Shown here piece by piece: positions 1 through 8,854 of a stretch of DNA of 64,000 nt. Both the position numbers and the translations under genes were made by a program. Each line of letters starts with the position of its first letter. The first letter of the stretch is position 1. Below the pieces are notes generated by a model that was not told the DNA's origin, ran no database searches, and worked only from the letters and a program-made list of their open reading frames with translations. Origin of the DNA: Verrucomicrobiaceae bacterium (GTDB lineage Bacteria > Verrucomicrobiota > Verrucomicrobiia > Verrucomicrobiales > Verrucomicrobiaceae); contig JADJPM010000001.1 in the NCBI GenBank assembly GCA_016713245.1, positions 62,001 through 126,000 of the forward strand. The letters are read 5' to 3'.

Positions 1-471
1 ACCCTCTGGCAAAGCATCCGTGACCCGGAGTACCTGCACCTGCTCATCGAGCCGCTGCCGCTCTACGGACTCGGGCTGGGGCTGATGTTCTTCATCGTGG
101 CCTTTGTGTTTGGCGAGAGGCGCTGCCGCCTCGTGGCGCTGGTGCTCGTCTGCGTCTCCTGCGCCAGCGTGTGGCCCTACACCGACCTGCGGGCCAAGGC
201 CACGCCGCGCATCATCGCCACGCGACCGCCAGAATACGCCAGCGTGATCCGCGAGCAGACTCAGCGCCGGCTCGACTGGAACTGGCCCTACTACGCGATG
301 ACGCTCTTTTCGCTCATCGCCCTCTTCACCAGCCAATCGCCCAAAGGCAAGCCATTGCTCCTGGTCGTCGTCATCGGTGGCGCGATGCTGTTTTGGATCA
401 GCATCTGGCTGCACAAAAAAGAATGCGAGGTCTATCACCGCAACATCGTGCGGTACAAACCACCGCGATGA
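1..471 (+). CDS. C-terminal part of a multi-pass membrane protein (5' end outside window)
   Basis: The reading frame is open from base 1, so the gene begins upstream of the window; an internal ATG at 85 is unlikely to be the true start. The visible 156 residues contain about four hydrophobic segments (roughly residues 20-38, 41-58, 98-112 and 119-137) and end with a basic tail. I do not recognise the family. It converges on the MoxR gene with only three bases between the two stop codons. Its genomic partner is a MoxR-type ATPase, and such ATPases often sit beside membrane or VWA proteins, but nothing here shows a functional link. Called from the continuous frame and membrane-protein composition only. 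Confidence 0.6.
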   Translation, partial: TLWQSIRDPEYLHLLIEPLPLYGLGLGLMFFIVAFVFGERRCRLVALVLVCVSCASVWPYTDLRAKATPRIIATRPPEYASVIREQTQRRLDWNWPYYAMTLFSLIALFTSQSPKGKPLLLVVVIGGAMLFWISIWLHKKECEVYHRNIVRYKPPR

Positions 472-474
472 GGC

Positions 475-1440
475 TCACGGGATCGGCGTCTCCTCGATCA
501 GCATCCTTGCGGTATCCGCGCCGGTTTGGCCGTCCACGGCATGGTCGAGTCGATGACCCATCACGGGCACCGCCACGGCCTGCACATCCTCCGGCAGCAC
601 CATCGCCCGACCTTGAATGAGCGCCCAGGCTCTCGCCGCCGCGAGCAAAGCCAGCCCCGCACGCGGCGAAAGCCCATGCCCGGTGGCGCGACTGGCCGCG
701 AGAAGGTCCTGCAAATAATCGAGCAGCGGTGCCGAGACATGCACCGCCCGCGTCCAGCCTTGCAGCGTGTGCAAATCCGCCGTCGAGAGCGCCGCCGGCA
801 TCGTCTTGAGCAGATCACGACGGTCGAGACCTTGCAGCAGCGCCCGCTCCGCCTCGCGATCCGGCGGCCCAAGGCCCAGACGCATCAAAAACCGGTCCAA
901 CTGCGATTCCGGCAGCATGTAGGTGCCCGTTTGCGACGAGGGATTCTGCGTGGCGATCACGAAGAACGGCTCCGGCAGCGCATGCGTGCTGCCATCGGCC
1001 GTCACCTTCCCCTCCTCCATCGCCTCCAGCAGCGCGGACTGGGTCTTCGGCGTGGCCCGATTGATTTCATCCGCCAGCAGCACCTGCGAGAAAACCGGGC
1101 CGCGATGGAAGATGAAGCTGCCGCTATCCCGATCAAACACGGCTGCGCCGAGAATATCCGCCGGCAAAAGATCGCTGGTGAACTGCACCCGCCGAAATTG
1201 AAGCCCCAGCGCCTGCGCCAGCGCCTGCGAGAGGATCGTCTTCCCCACCCCGGGCTGGTCCTCAAACAGCAGATGCCCCCGCGCCAGCAGACAGGCCACC
1301 GCGAGCCTCACGGTATCCTCCTTGCCAAGAATGATCTGCGAGACGGCGCTGAGCAGCGCCTCAATTTGCTCCTGCGCCTGCCGGGCGCTCGCGGCAGGAA
1401 GGGTGGCATCGGCCGAGGACGTTTGGGTGCGTGAGGACAC
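475..1440 (-). CDS. MoxR-family AAA+ ATPase
   Basis: A MoxR-type AAA+ ATPase of about 321 residues, the usual family length. Walker A is DQPGVGKT (residues 61-68) and Walker B is LLADEINRA (about 121-129), followed by sensor-1 region FVIATQNP and the arginine-finger region ESQLDRFLM. MoxR proteins act as chaperone-like ATPases that help assemble or activate metalloenzymes or surface complexes, often with VWA partners; the substrate here is unknown. The frame is open up to 1854, but that extension would overlap the antitoxin gene and looks non-coding, so I chose the GTG at 1440, just upstream of the conserved helix with QAQEQIEALL. Divergent from the TA pair, convergent with the preceding gene. 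Confidence 0.85.
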   Translation of the reverse strand: MSSRTQTSSADATLPAASARQAQEQIEALLSAVSQIILGKEDTVRLAVACLLARGHLLFEDQPGVGKTILSQALAQALGLQFRRVQFTSDLLPADILGAAVFDRDSGSFIFHRGPVFSQVLLADEINRATPKTQSALLEAMEEGKVTADGSTHALPEPFFVIATQNPSSQTGTYMLPESQLDRFLMRLGLGPPDREAERALLQGLDRRDLLKTMPAALSTADLHTLQGWTRAVHVSAPLLDYLQDLLAASRATGHGLSPRAGLALLAAARAWALIQGRAMVLPEDVQAVAVPVMGHRLDHAVDGQTGADTARMLIEETPIP

Positions 1441-1598
1441 GAGAAAAAATAGGCTGTTGAGCCTGTACTCTCGCCTGAACCGGCTCCCAAGCGCAAGAGA
1501 TACCTTTGGCTGCAGCCCGAGTATCAGGCTCAAATTCTCAACAGGATCCCGCCCAAACCCGAATTGCATCTTTGCCGCTTTCCCGTTATGAATCCGGC

Positions 1599-1841
1599 AT
1601 GACAACGCTGTCACTTTCACTGCCCGATAAACTCGTCGCCCGGCTCGATGATGCTGCCAAGGCACGCAAAAAGACCCGCCAGGCCTTTGTGCGCGAGGTG
1701 CTGGTGAAAAGCGTGCCTTCAACGCCTGCCTCAAAGAAACCCAGCCTGCTCGAACGCACTCGCAACCTCTGCGGCATCGGACAAAGCGGCATGCGGGACC
1801 TCTCCTCCAATCCGGCCCACCTGAGCGACTTCGGAGCATGA
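1599..1841 (+). CDS. Ribbon-helix-helix (CopG-like) antitoxin, VapB type
   Basis: An 80-residue protein beginning with MTTLSLSLPDKLVARLDDAA, the beta strand and first helix of a ribbon-helix-helix DNA-binding domain; the second helix (TRQAFVREVLV) follows at about 26-36. The C-terminal half, with SGMRDLSSN, fits the toxin-neutralising tail of VapB-type antitoxins. It overlaps the start of the downstream PIN toxin by four bases (ATGA), so the two are translationally coupled. Family knowledge: the dimer represses its own operon and masks the PIN nuclease. The ATG at 1599 was preferred to the upstream codon at 1506 because the RHH strand begins there. Confidence 0.85.
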   Translation: MTTLSLSLPDKLVARLDDAAKARKKTRQAFVREVLVKSVPSTPASKKPSLLERTRNLCGIGQSGMRDLSSNPAHLSDFGA

Positions 1842-2263
1842 ACGGACCCGTCATCGCTGATGCCGGGCCTCTCGTGGCTTATCTGGATCGCAGCGACCAG
1901 CATCATGACTGGGCAGTGGCCACCTTTTCACAACTGACCGATCCGCTCCTGACCTGCGAGGCGGTCATGGCCGAAGCCTGGCATCTGCTCGGGCGTGGCC
2001 GGATCAATCCTGACCACCTGCTGGCTCTGGCGAAGCAAGGTGCCCTGATTGTTCAATTTGATCTCGGCTCGGAAATTGATGCCGTGCGGCTGCTCATCCA
2101 GCGCTACGCCAACGTGCCGATGTCGCTCGCCGATGCCTGTCTTGTGCGGATGAGCGAATTGCATGAGGCATCGCGAGTCCTGACCGTGGATTCGGACTTC
2201 ATCGTGTATCGCAAGCATGGCAGGAAGACCATTCCACTTTTGAGCCCGCTCTCCGCTGCTTGA
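1838..2263 (+). CDS. PIN-domain toxin, VapC type
   Basis: A 141-residue PIN-domain ribonuclease. The acidic residues expected for Mg-dependent cleavage are present: D8 in VIADAGPLVA, E46 in the helix after TCEAVMAE, D99 in SLADACLV, and D118/D120 in LTVDSDF. VapC toxins cut specific tRNAs or rRNA and stop translation when their antitoxin is degraded; the target of this one cannot be read from sequence. It overlaps the RHH antitoxin gene by four bases, giving an antitoxin-first, coupled operon. All catalytic positions look intact, so the module may be active. Confidence 0.87.
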   Translation: MNGPVIADAGPLVAYLDRSDQHHDWAVATFSQLTDPLLTCEAVMAEAWHLLGRGRINPDHLLALAKQGALIVQFDLGSEIDAVRLLIQRYANVPMSLADACLVRMSELHEASRVLTVDSDFIVYRKHGRKTIPLLSPLSAA

Positions 2264-2320
2264 ACCCGAGAGGTCATTCAGGCTAAAACTTTGGGATGAG
2301 TTCCCCGCAGTTGTGCTATC

Positions 2321-3649
2321 TTGTCGGCTACGACCTTGAACAACGACCTCCAGAAACCCCAGCCACGCTTCGACGACCTTCGCGGTATCCTTCACTATGT
2401 GCCGCAGTTTCGTCAGAAGGTCTTTGTGATCGCCTTTGATGGGGCGCTGATGACGCAGCCGGGCTTTGCGAGCATCCTGCAAGACGTGGCGGTGCTGCAA
2501 TCGCTGAACATCGAGGTGGTGCTCGTTTTTGGAGCCCGCGCCCAAGTGCGGGCGCTGGCAGCGAAGCGCGGCATCACGCTCTACAACGACGACGGCATGG
2601 GCCGGACGGATGCGGCAGGCATCGAGATCGCCACGGATGCGATCATGCGGCAGTGCAGCGAGCTAGTGGCCGATCTGACGGCGCTGGAAATGCCGGTGGC
2701 GGTCTCCAACGCCCTCGCGGTGCATCCGGCGGGTGTCATTGACGGTGTCGATCTCGAATTCACCGGCCGCATCGAGCGTGTCGATGAGGAAAGCCTCCGT
2801 GCCCTGCTCAAAGCGGACATCATCCCGATTTTGCCCCCGCTGGGCTATGACGGCAAAGGAGCCACGCTGCGGCTGAATTCCGATGCCGTGGCCGTGGAGG
2901 TCGCCATCGCGCTTCAGGCCGCCAAAGTCATTTTTGTCTCCGAAAGCGGCCTCAACGACCCCGACGGCCAGCGTCTCGCCCAAATCTCCGTGGCCGAGGC
3001 GAAAGAGATGTACAAGAAAAAGGACCCGAAGCACGATGTGAGCATGCTCTCGAAGCTGCGCTACGCCGCGCTCGCCTGCCAGGAAGGCGTGCCACGTGTC
3101 CACATCGTCGATGGCACGCTCGATGAAGCGCTGCTGGCTGAATTGTTCTCCAATGAAGGCGTCGGCACGATGATCCATGCCGATGACTACCAGCAGATCC
3201 GCAAAGCCCACGCCAGCGATGTGCCAGCGCTGCTTTCCATGATGCAGCAAAGCGTGGACGATGCCGCGCTCGTGCCTCGGAGCCGCGACTCCATCCAATC
3301 GAAGATCAAAGACTTCTTCGTCCTCGAACTCGATGGCCACCCGATCGGCTCCGTCGCTGTGCACAGCTATGAGGAGGAAGGCAAAAAAGTCGCCGAACTG
3401 GCCTGCCTCTTCGTGAAACGCAGCCACAAGAACAAAAGCCATGGCCGCAAACTCGTCGCCTTCGCCGAGGAGACGGCGAAACAACGCGGCTGCGAGGTCA
3501 TCGTGGCCCTCAGCACGCAGGCCTTCCGCTTTTTCGAGGAAAAGATGGGCTACACCGTCACCACACCGGATTCTCTGCCCGCCAGCCGTCGCGAGAAATA
3601 CGACAAGAGCGGCCGGAACTCGAAGGTGCTGGTGAAATCGCTGAAGTAG
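2321..3649 (+). CDS. argA: N-acetylglutamate synthase (amino-acid kinase fold plus GNAT)
   Basis: A 442-residue two-domain protein. Residues about 30-285 form an amino-acid-kinase fold (KVFVIAFDGAL at the start, nucleotide/feedback region near ADIIPILPPLGYDGKG) and residues about 295-442 a GNAT acetyltransferase domain (KAHASDVPALL, then AELACLFVKRSHKNKSHGRKL). This matches the classical ArgA architecture, which makes N-acetylglutamate from glutamate and acetyl-CoA as the first step of arginine synthesis in the cytoplasm. The start used is TTG at 2321; a second TTG at 2336 is possible. No other arg genes are adjacent. Confidence 0.85.
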   Translation: MSATTLNNDLQKPQPRFDDLRGILHYVPQFRQKVFVIAFDGALMTQPGFASILQDVAVLQSLNIEVVLVFGARAQVRALAAKRGITLYNDDGMGRTDAAGIEIATDAIMRQCSELVADLTALEMPVAVSNALAVHPAGVIDGVDLEFTGRIERVDEESLRALLKADIIPILPPLGYDGKGATLRLNSDAVAVEVAIALQAAKVIFVSESGLNDPDGQRLAQISVAEAKEMYKKKDPKHDVSMLSKLRYAALACQEGVPRVHIVDGTLDEALLAELFSNEGVGTMIHADDYQQIRKAHASDVPALLSMMQQSVDDAALVPRSRDSIQSKIKDFFVLELDGHPIGSVAVHSYEEEGKKVAELACLFVKRSHKNKSHGRKLVAFAEETAKQRGCEVIVALSTQAFRFFEEKMGYTVTTPDSLPASRREKYDKSGRNSKVLVKSLK

Positions 3650-3721
3650 CCACGACGCTGCGCAGGTCGGTATGCCAAAAGCATCTTGGCAAAGCCGGGT
3701 GATGTGTTTCCGTCTGCCACC

Positions 3722-4165
3722 ATGAATCCGCCGCCCGTTCCCAGCCCGGATACCGATCACCTGCGGGTGCTCGCCATCTGCCATTACATCACCGCCGGGC
3801 TCACGCTGCTGATGTCCGCCTTCATCCCGCTGCACTATGCGATCATGAAGATGGTCTTCACCAGCCCGGAGATCACGAACCCCAAGCCCGGCGAGCCCGC
3901 GATGCCTTTCAATCCAGCGGAATTCTTCGCGATCTTCCAATGGTTCTATGTCATCGCCGCCGTCTTCATGCTCTCGGCGGTGGTTTCGACGGCGATCTCC
4001 GGTCGCTTCATCCAGCGGCGGGTGAACCGCCTCTTCTCGCTGATCGTGGCCGGCTTTCTGTGCATGTTTTTTCCCTTCGGCACCGCTTTGGGTGTCTTCA
4101 CCTTCATCGTGCTGACCCGCGATTCGGTGCGGCGGCTGTATCTGGAGGCTGAACCACCACCATGA
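3722..4165 (+). CDS. Small multi-pass membrane protein of unknown function
   Basis: A 147-residue protein with three to four transmembrane segments (about 17-40, 67-88, 101-130). Between the first two is a hydrophilic loop rich in proline. The C-terminal stretch with FFPFGTALGVFTFIVL followed by a charged tail recurs in small bacterial membrane proteins of unknown role. I chose the ATG at 3722. The gene overlaps the UbiB-family gene downstream by four bases (ATGA), so the two are cotranscribed and translationally coupled, which hints at a shared membrane or quinone-related role; that is inference only. Confidence 0.65.
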   Translation: MNPPPVPSPDTDHLRVLAICHYITAGLTLLMSAFIPLHYAIMKMVFTSPEITNPKPGEPAMPFNPAEFFAIFQWFYVIAAVFMLSAVVSTAISGRFIQRRVNRLFSLIVAGFLCMFFPFGTALGVFTFIVLTRDSVRRLYLEAEPPP

Positions 4166-5829
4166 AAATCGACGCACTCGCCCGCCTGGAACGTCATGCG
4201 AAACGTCTCGCGGAGATCGCCTCCGTGCTCGGGCGGTATGGGCTGGCGGACCTTTTTGGCGGCTTCAAGTATGCCTGGCTTCAGGACCGGCTGAAAAGCG
4301 CCGATGGGCAATCGCTCACGGAAGGTGTCACCCAGGCAGCGCGAGTGCGGATGGCGCTCACGGAGCTTGGCACGACCTTCATCAAGCTGGGGCAGATGCT
4401 CAGCACGCGGGCGGACCTCGTGGGACCGGAACTCACGGAGGAGCTTTCCGAACTGCAATCCAATGTGCCGCCCGATGACGCGGACATCGCGAGGGCAACG
4501 ATTGAAAGCGAGCTCGGCGGTTCCATTTCGACGTTGTTTGCTCGCTTTGACGATGAACCGCTCGCCGCAGCTTCGGTGGCGCAGGTGCATGCGGCGCTGC
4601 TGCCCACTGGGCAGAGCGTGGTGGTGAAGGTGCGCCGTGCCGGTGTGGCCGAGCAGGCAGCCACGGATCTGGAAATCGTGCAGGCATTGGCGGAGCTGCT
4701 GGAGAAGCACTCCCCCGCCTTGCGCACCTACCAGCCGCTGGCGCTCGTTCGTCAATTCCGGCGATCCCTGCTTCGGGAACTCGATTTCAGTTACGAGCGG
4801 CAGAACCTCGAAGAATTCGGCCGCAACTTCGCGGAGGATTCCACCGTGTGCATCCCGGAGGCGTTTCCGCATCTTTGCTCGCATCAGGTGGTCACCATGG
4901 AGCGGCTGGAAGGCATTCTCGGCAGCGACAAGGAGGCCTTGCAGCAGAGCGGCGACGACTTGGGCGAATTCGCCCGACGCGGAGCGAACATGTATCTCGA
5001 CATGGTCTTCCGCGATGGCTTCTACCATGCCGATCCGCATCCGGGAAATCTCATCCTGCTGCCGGGCAATGTCGTCGGTGTGATCGATTGCGGCATGGTG
5101 GGTCGCATTGATGAAGATCTGCGCGATGAGGTGGAGGCGCTGCTGCTCGGCATCGTGGAGCAGGACTCGCATCTCGTCTCCGAGCAGGTGCTGCGACTCG
5201 GCGCGGTGCCGCGAGATTGCGCACGGGAGAAGCTCCGCGCCGATCTGCAGGACTTCATGGCTGACTACACGGGCATGCCGCTGAACGAAATCCGCGTCGG
5301 CTCGGCCCTCAGCAACCTCGTGGAGATCATCCGCGGTCATCACATCGTGCTGCCGCCGGCTCTGGCGCTGCTTTTGAAGACCATCATCGTGCTCGAAGGC
5401 ACCTCGCGACGCCTTAGTCCGGAGATCAGCCTCACCGAACTGATGCAGCCGTATTCCTCGCGGCTGATGCTGCGGCGTTTTTCCCCCGGTCGCATGGCCA
5501 AACGGGCTCGCCGAGCCTGGCGCTCCTGGGATCGCCTGCTGCATGCGCTTCCACGTGATCTCGCCGATCTACTGGCCCGCTTTCGCGATGGCACGCTCAC
5601 CGTGCATCTCGATCACCGCCACCTCGATCCCATCGTGAACCGCCTCGTGCTCGGCATCCTCACTGCCGCCGTCTTTCTAGGCTCAACCGAACTGTGGAGC
5701 CGCGAGGCCAAACCGCTCCTTTTCGGCGTCTCCGTCTTCGGTGCTCTCGGCTATGCCATCTCCCTCTTCCTTGGTTGGCGGCTGATGCGGGCGATTCGGA
5801 AGTCTGGAAACATCCAGTCGAAGGATTGA
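4162..5829 (+). CDS. ubiB: UbiB/ABC1-family atypical kinase (ADCK-like)
   Basis: A 555-residue UbiB-family protein. The family KxGQ motif is in FIKLGQMLSTR (K75-Q78), the alanine-rich loop is AAASVAQVHAAL, and the catalytic/metal motifs are HADPHPGNL and VIDCGMVGR. Two transmembrane helices near the C-terminus (about 493-510 and 522-542) anchor it to the inner membrane. UbiB proteins are ATPases needed for quinone biosynthesis or lipid handling; in this lineage the quinone would probably be menaquinone, so the gene symbol is by family only. The start codon overlaps the stop of the upstream membrane protein (ATGA). Length is typical. Confidence 0.85.
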   Translation: MKIDALARLERHAKRLAEIASVLGRYGLADLFGGFKYAWLQDRLKSADGQSLTEGVTQAARVRMALTELGTTFIKLGQMLSTRADLVGPELTEELSELQSNVPPDDADIARATIESELGGSISTLFARFDDEPLAAASVAQVHAALLPTGQSVVVKVRRAGVAEQAATDLEIVQALAELLEKHSPALRTYQPLALVRQFRRSLLRELDFSYERQNLEEFGRNFAEDSTVCIPEAFPHLCSHQVVTMERLEGILGSDKEALQQSGDDLGEFARRGANMYLDMVFRDGFYHADPHPGNLILLPGNVVGVIDCGMVGRIDEDLRDEVEALLLGIVEQDSHLVSEQVLRLGAVPRDCAREKLRADLQDFMADYTGMPLNEIRVGSALSNLVEIIRGHHIVLPPALALLLKTIIVLEGTSRRLSPEISLTELMQPYSSRLMLRRFSPGRMAKRARRAWRSWDRLLHALPRDLADLLARFRDGTLTVHLDHRHLDPIVNRLVLGILTAAVFLGSTELWSREAKPLLFGVSVFGALGYAISLFLGWRLMRAIRKSGNIQSKD

Positions 5830-5915
5830 GGGCGATTGAAGCCTGAAACTTTGAACTTGGAACACCGGCTCTTTTCGCCGAAAACCTCCGCCGCACCCCA
5901 ACCCCACTCTCACTC

Positions 5916-7418
5916 ATGTATTTCCTCGGCATCGACAGCGGCACGCAAAGCTCCAAGGCCATCGTCCTCGACCTCGACACAGGCAAAATCCTCGCCAGCG
6001 GCCATTCGACGTATGATTTGATCGAAGGCCTGCCGCCCGGGCATTTGGAGCAGGACCCGCAGACGTGGGTCGATGCGGTTGATGCGTGTGTGCAGCAGTG
6101 CCTGGAGCAGCTCGGCGCGGACAAAAAGAAGATCGCAGGCATCGGCGTGAGCGGTCAGCAGCATGGTCTCGTGGCTCTCGGAGCCGATGACAAGCCCGTG
6201 CGCCCCGCGAAGCTGTGGTGCGATACCTCCACGCAGGCGCAGTGTGCGGAGATCGCGCATCATTTCGGCGGCCAGCCGGGCGTGATCGCGATGGCGGGCA
6301 ATGCGATGCTGCCAGGCTACACCATTCCGAAGCTGCTGTGGATGAAGCAGAACGAGCCGGAGAATTTTGCGAAGACGAAGACCATCCTGCTGCCGCATGA
6401 TTATCTCAATTTCTGGCTCAGCGGCGTGAAGCGCATGGAATACGGCGATGCCTCCGGCATGGGCATCCTGAACGTGAACACCCGCCAGTGGTGCTATGAG
6501 ATCTGCGATTTCATTGATCCCAGCGTGCGCAGCATGCTGCCGCCCCTTGGTTCATCGAAGGCCGTGCACGGCACGCTGAGCCGCGAACTCGCGGTGAAGT
6601 GGGGACTGAACTTCGATGTCATCGTCAGCGCCGGCGGCGGCGACAACATGATGGGTGCCATCGGCACGGGTAACACCAAGCCGGGCGTCGTGACCGCCAG
6701 CTTTGGCACCAGCGGCACGCTGTATGGCGTGGCGGGCAGCCCGGTGGTGGATGGACAAGGTGAAGTGGCCGCGTTTTGCGACAGCACGGATCAGTGGCTG
6801 CCTCTCGTCTGCACGATGAACGTCACTGTGGTGACCGAGCAGGTGCGCGAGATGTTCCGCTGGGATTTGAAGCAGCTCGAAGTCGCCGTGAAATCCGCTC
6901 CCGTCGGTGCGGAAGGCCTCATGTTCCTGCCTTACCTCAATGGCGAGCGCACGCCGAATCTCCCCAGCGGCACCGGTGTGATCCACGGCCTGCGTCCCAC
7001 GAACATGACACCTGCCAACATGGCCCGCGCCGCGGTGGAAGGTGCCACGCTGGGCCTCGCGTATGGATTGAAGCGCTTCCGTGATCTCGGCATGAACCCC
7101 ACGGAGATCCGCCTCACCGGCGGCGGCAGCAAAAGCGCCACCTGGCGTCAGATCGCGGCCGATTGCTTCAACGCGGAAGTCGTCACGCTGAACACCAGCG
7201 AAGGTGCCGCCCTCGGCGGAGCCATCCAGGCCGCCTACGCCCACGCCAACCAGGGCGGCACCGAAAAAGTGAGCTACGAGCAGCTTTGCGCCAAACTCGT
7301 CACCCTCGATGAAAGCACCCGCTGCAAGCCCAACGCCGAAAACGCCGCGAAGTATGCCGCGCAGCTTGAGAAGCAGATGGAGCTGACGGGAAGACTGAAT
7401 CAGACGGGGTGGCTGTGA
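5916..7418 (+). CDS. xylB: Xylulokinase (FGGY family)
   Basis: A 500-residue FGGY carbohydrate kinase. The N-terminal phosphate loop is FLGIDSGTQSSKAIVLD, the substrate region includes GVSGQQHGLVALG, and the catalytic-base region is SAGGGDNMMGAIGTG, followed by the ATP-binding LTGGGSKSATWRQIAADC. The QQHG signature is typical of xylulokinases, which phosphorylate D-xylulose to xylulose 5-phosphate for the pentose phosphate pathway. No xylose isomerase or transporter is adjacent, so it appears to stand alone here. FGGY kinases for other sugars share this outline, so the substrate is probable, not certain. Confidence 0.87.
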   Translation: MYFLGIDSGTQSSKAIVLDLDTGKILASGHSTYDLIEGLPPGHLEQDPQTWVDAVDACVQQCLEQLGADKKKIAGIGVSGQQHGLVALGADDKPVRPAKLWCDTSTQAQCAEIAHHFGGQPGVIAMAGNAMLPGYTIPKLLWMKQNEPENFAKTKTILLPHDYLNFWLSGVKRMEYGDASGMGILNVNTRQWCYEICDFIDPSVRSMLPPLGSSKAVHGTLSRELAVKWGLNFDVIVSAGGGDNMMGAIGTGNTKPGVVTASFGTSGTLYGVAGSPVVDGQGEVAAFCDSTDQWLPLVCTMNVTVVTEQVREMFRWDLKQLEVAVKSAPVGAEGLMFLPYLNGERTPNLPSGTGVIHGLRPTNMTPANMARAAVEGATLGLAYGLKRFRDLGMNPTEIRLTGGGSKSATWRQIAADCFNAEVVTLNTSEGAALGGAIQAAYAHANQGGTEKVSYEQLCAKLVTLDESTRCKPNAENAAKYAAQLEKQMELTGRLNQTGWL

Positions 7419-7458
7419 GCCTCCAGAACGTTTTTTGCCACTCGAGTCTGCGCTCGCC

Positions 7459-7662
7459 ATGCCCCGCAAAATCCGACAACTCATTCGTGACCTGGAGCAG
7501 GCGGGGTTTTACCTCGTCAAAGGCCAGGGCAAAGGGGACCATCGAAAATTTCGGCACCTCCGATTGCCCGGAAGCCTGACTTTGGATGGAAAAACTGGCG
7601 GAGATGCGCATCATTATCAGGAGAAACAAATCCGCGACGCCATTCGAAAGGTTCAATCATGA
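7459..7662 (+). CDS. hicA: HicA-type mRNA interferase toxin
   Basis: A 67-residue basic protein with the HicA double-stranded-RNA-binding-like fold. The N-terminal helix is RQLIRDLEQAGFYLVKGQGK, the catalytic histidine lies in KGDHRKFRH, and the last strand and helix contain YQEKQIRDAIRKV. HicA cuts mRNA at translating ribosomes when not bound by HicB. I chose the ATG at 7459 rather than 7435 because the fold begins there. The stop overlaps the start of the HicB-like gene by four bases (ATGA), the usual toxin-first order for HicAB. Confidence 0.85.
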   Translation: MPRKIRQLIRDLEQAGFYLVKGQGKGDHRKFRHLRLPGSLTLDGKTGGDAHHYQEKQIRDAIRKVQS

Positions 7663-7895
7663 AATCCAAAGCCATCCCCTATCATCACTGGATTGAGTGG
7701 AGCGATGAAGATTCCATCTTCATCGGCTACTGCCCTGACTTGTTTTTTGGTGGAGTATGCCACGGTAAGGATGAGGCAAAGCTTTATCCGAGACTGGTTG
7801 CGATCATTCGTGAGGAGATGGACGACCTAAAGGCTGAGGGGAAGGCCCTGCCCCCCGTCTCTGTCCGGCCCATGCGGGAACTGGCTGCCGCCTGA
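7659..7895 (+). CDS. hicB: HicB-type antitoxin
   Basis: A 78-residue protein with the partial RNase-H fold of HicB antitoxins: WSDEDSIFIGYCPDLFFGG, then the helix DEAKLYPRLVAIIREEMDDL. It binds and inactivates HicA. This copy ends shortly after the fold and has no obvious C-terminal helix-turn-helix or RHH domain, so autoregulation may be weak or use another contact. It is translationally coupled to hicA by a four-base overlap. Confidence 0.82.
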   Translation: MKSKAIPYHHWIEWSDEDSIFIGYCPDLFFGGVCHGKDEAKLYPRLVAIIREEMDDLKAEGKALPPVSVRPMRELAAA

Positions 7896-8001
7896 ATCCC
7901 AAACATGCACCCGCCGTGCATGTTTTGGCGTTCTCTGTGCCAAAAGAGGCAAAGCGGGCAATGGACGCCAAGGGGCGGTGGGTCGATTCGTTTGATGCTG
8001 C

Positions 8002-8796
8002 ATGTCACAGGCACGTCCTCTCCTCTTTTTGCTCGCCGCGGTGGCGGTGATCACGGCGTCATCTCTTTTCATCAAACGGCCGGAGCCTGCTCCAAGAAAA
8101 CAGGGGGGCAAAACGACCGAAAAAGCCGTCCCGCCGGGAAGCTCACCCGTTATCCCCATGGTCACGGCGGAGATGACGGACGGGAAAGTCATCTTTGAGC
8201 AGGTTTGCACAGCCTGTCACGGCTTGGATGGTGGCGGGAAGTCGGAGCTCAAGTCACCGGCAATCGCCTCGCTGCCTGAGTACTATGCCAGCAACCAGAT
8301 CGCCAGCTTCCGCGAGGGACGGCGAGGGCACCACCCGGAAGACACGCAGTCGTTTTTGATGGCCAGCATCGCCAAGCAGCTCACGCCCGCCCAGACGGAT
8401 GCGGTGGTGGCGTATCTCACCCAAATGCCGCGCACGATCCCGGCGGACCTCGAGAAGGGTTCGCAGGATGCTGACCTCGCAAACGGCCAGATGCTCTTCC
8501 AAGAGCGCTGCATGGAGTGTCACCGCTACAATGCCAGCGGCGAGATCGCCTTTGGCAGCCCACCGCTGGTAGGCCAACAGGCGTGGTACATCACAGCGCA
8601 GATCGAGAAATTCAAAGACGGGCGACGCGGCACGGTGAAGGGCGATGTGAACGGGGCGAAGATGGTACTCTCCTCGAACTTCATCGAAGATAAGCAGATG
8701 CTGCGGGACATCGTGGCCTACATTGTCTCGCTCAATCCAAGACCGGAACCGCCTGCGGTGAAGGACGAAAGCCCCTTTGAGTCAGCCTCCCGGTGA
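8002..8796 (+). CDS. Diheme c-type cytochrome, membrane-anchored or secreted
   Basis: A 264-residue protein with an N-terminal hydrophobic segment (about 6-24, signal or anchor) and two heme-c sites, CTACH (69-73) and CMECH (170-174). The duplicated domains (each about 80-90 residues, with Gly-rich and SLP-Y-like segments after the heme site) resemble cytochrome c4 or c553-type electron carriers in the periplasm. It would pass electrons between membrane complexes or dehydrogenases; no oxidase genes are adjacent. A histidine phosphatase gene follows after 58 bases on the same strand. Confidence 0.82.
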   Translation: MSQARPLLFLLAAVAVITASSLFIKRPEPAPRKQGGKTTEKAVPPGSSPVIPMVTAEMTDGKVIFEQVCTACHGLDGGGKSELKSPAIASLPEYYASNQIASFREGRRGHHPEDTQSFLMASIAKQLTPAQTDAVVAYLTQMPRTIPADLEKGSQDADLANGQMLFQERCMECHRYNASGEIAFGSPPLVGQQAWYITAQIEKFKDGRRGTVKGDVNGAKMVLSSNFIEDKQMLRDIVAYIVSLNPRPEPPAVKDESPFESASR

Positions 8797-8854
8797 ACCG
8801 CAGGCGTTGACACAGGGCAGCACGCATGCCAAACACGGCGCTCCACCGCGCCGC

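Noticed and set aside
1441..1854. N-terminal extension of the MoxR frame
   Set aside because: Overlaps the well-supported antitoxin gene, is Arg/Cys-rich and lacks MoxR similarity; MoxR length is normal without it.
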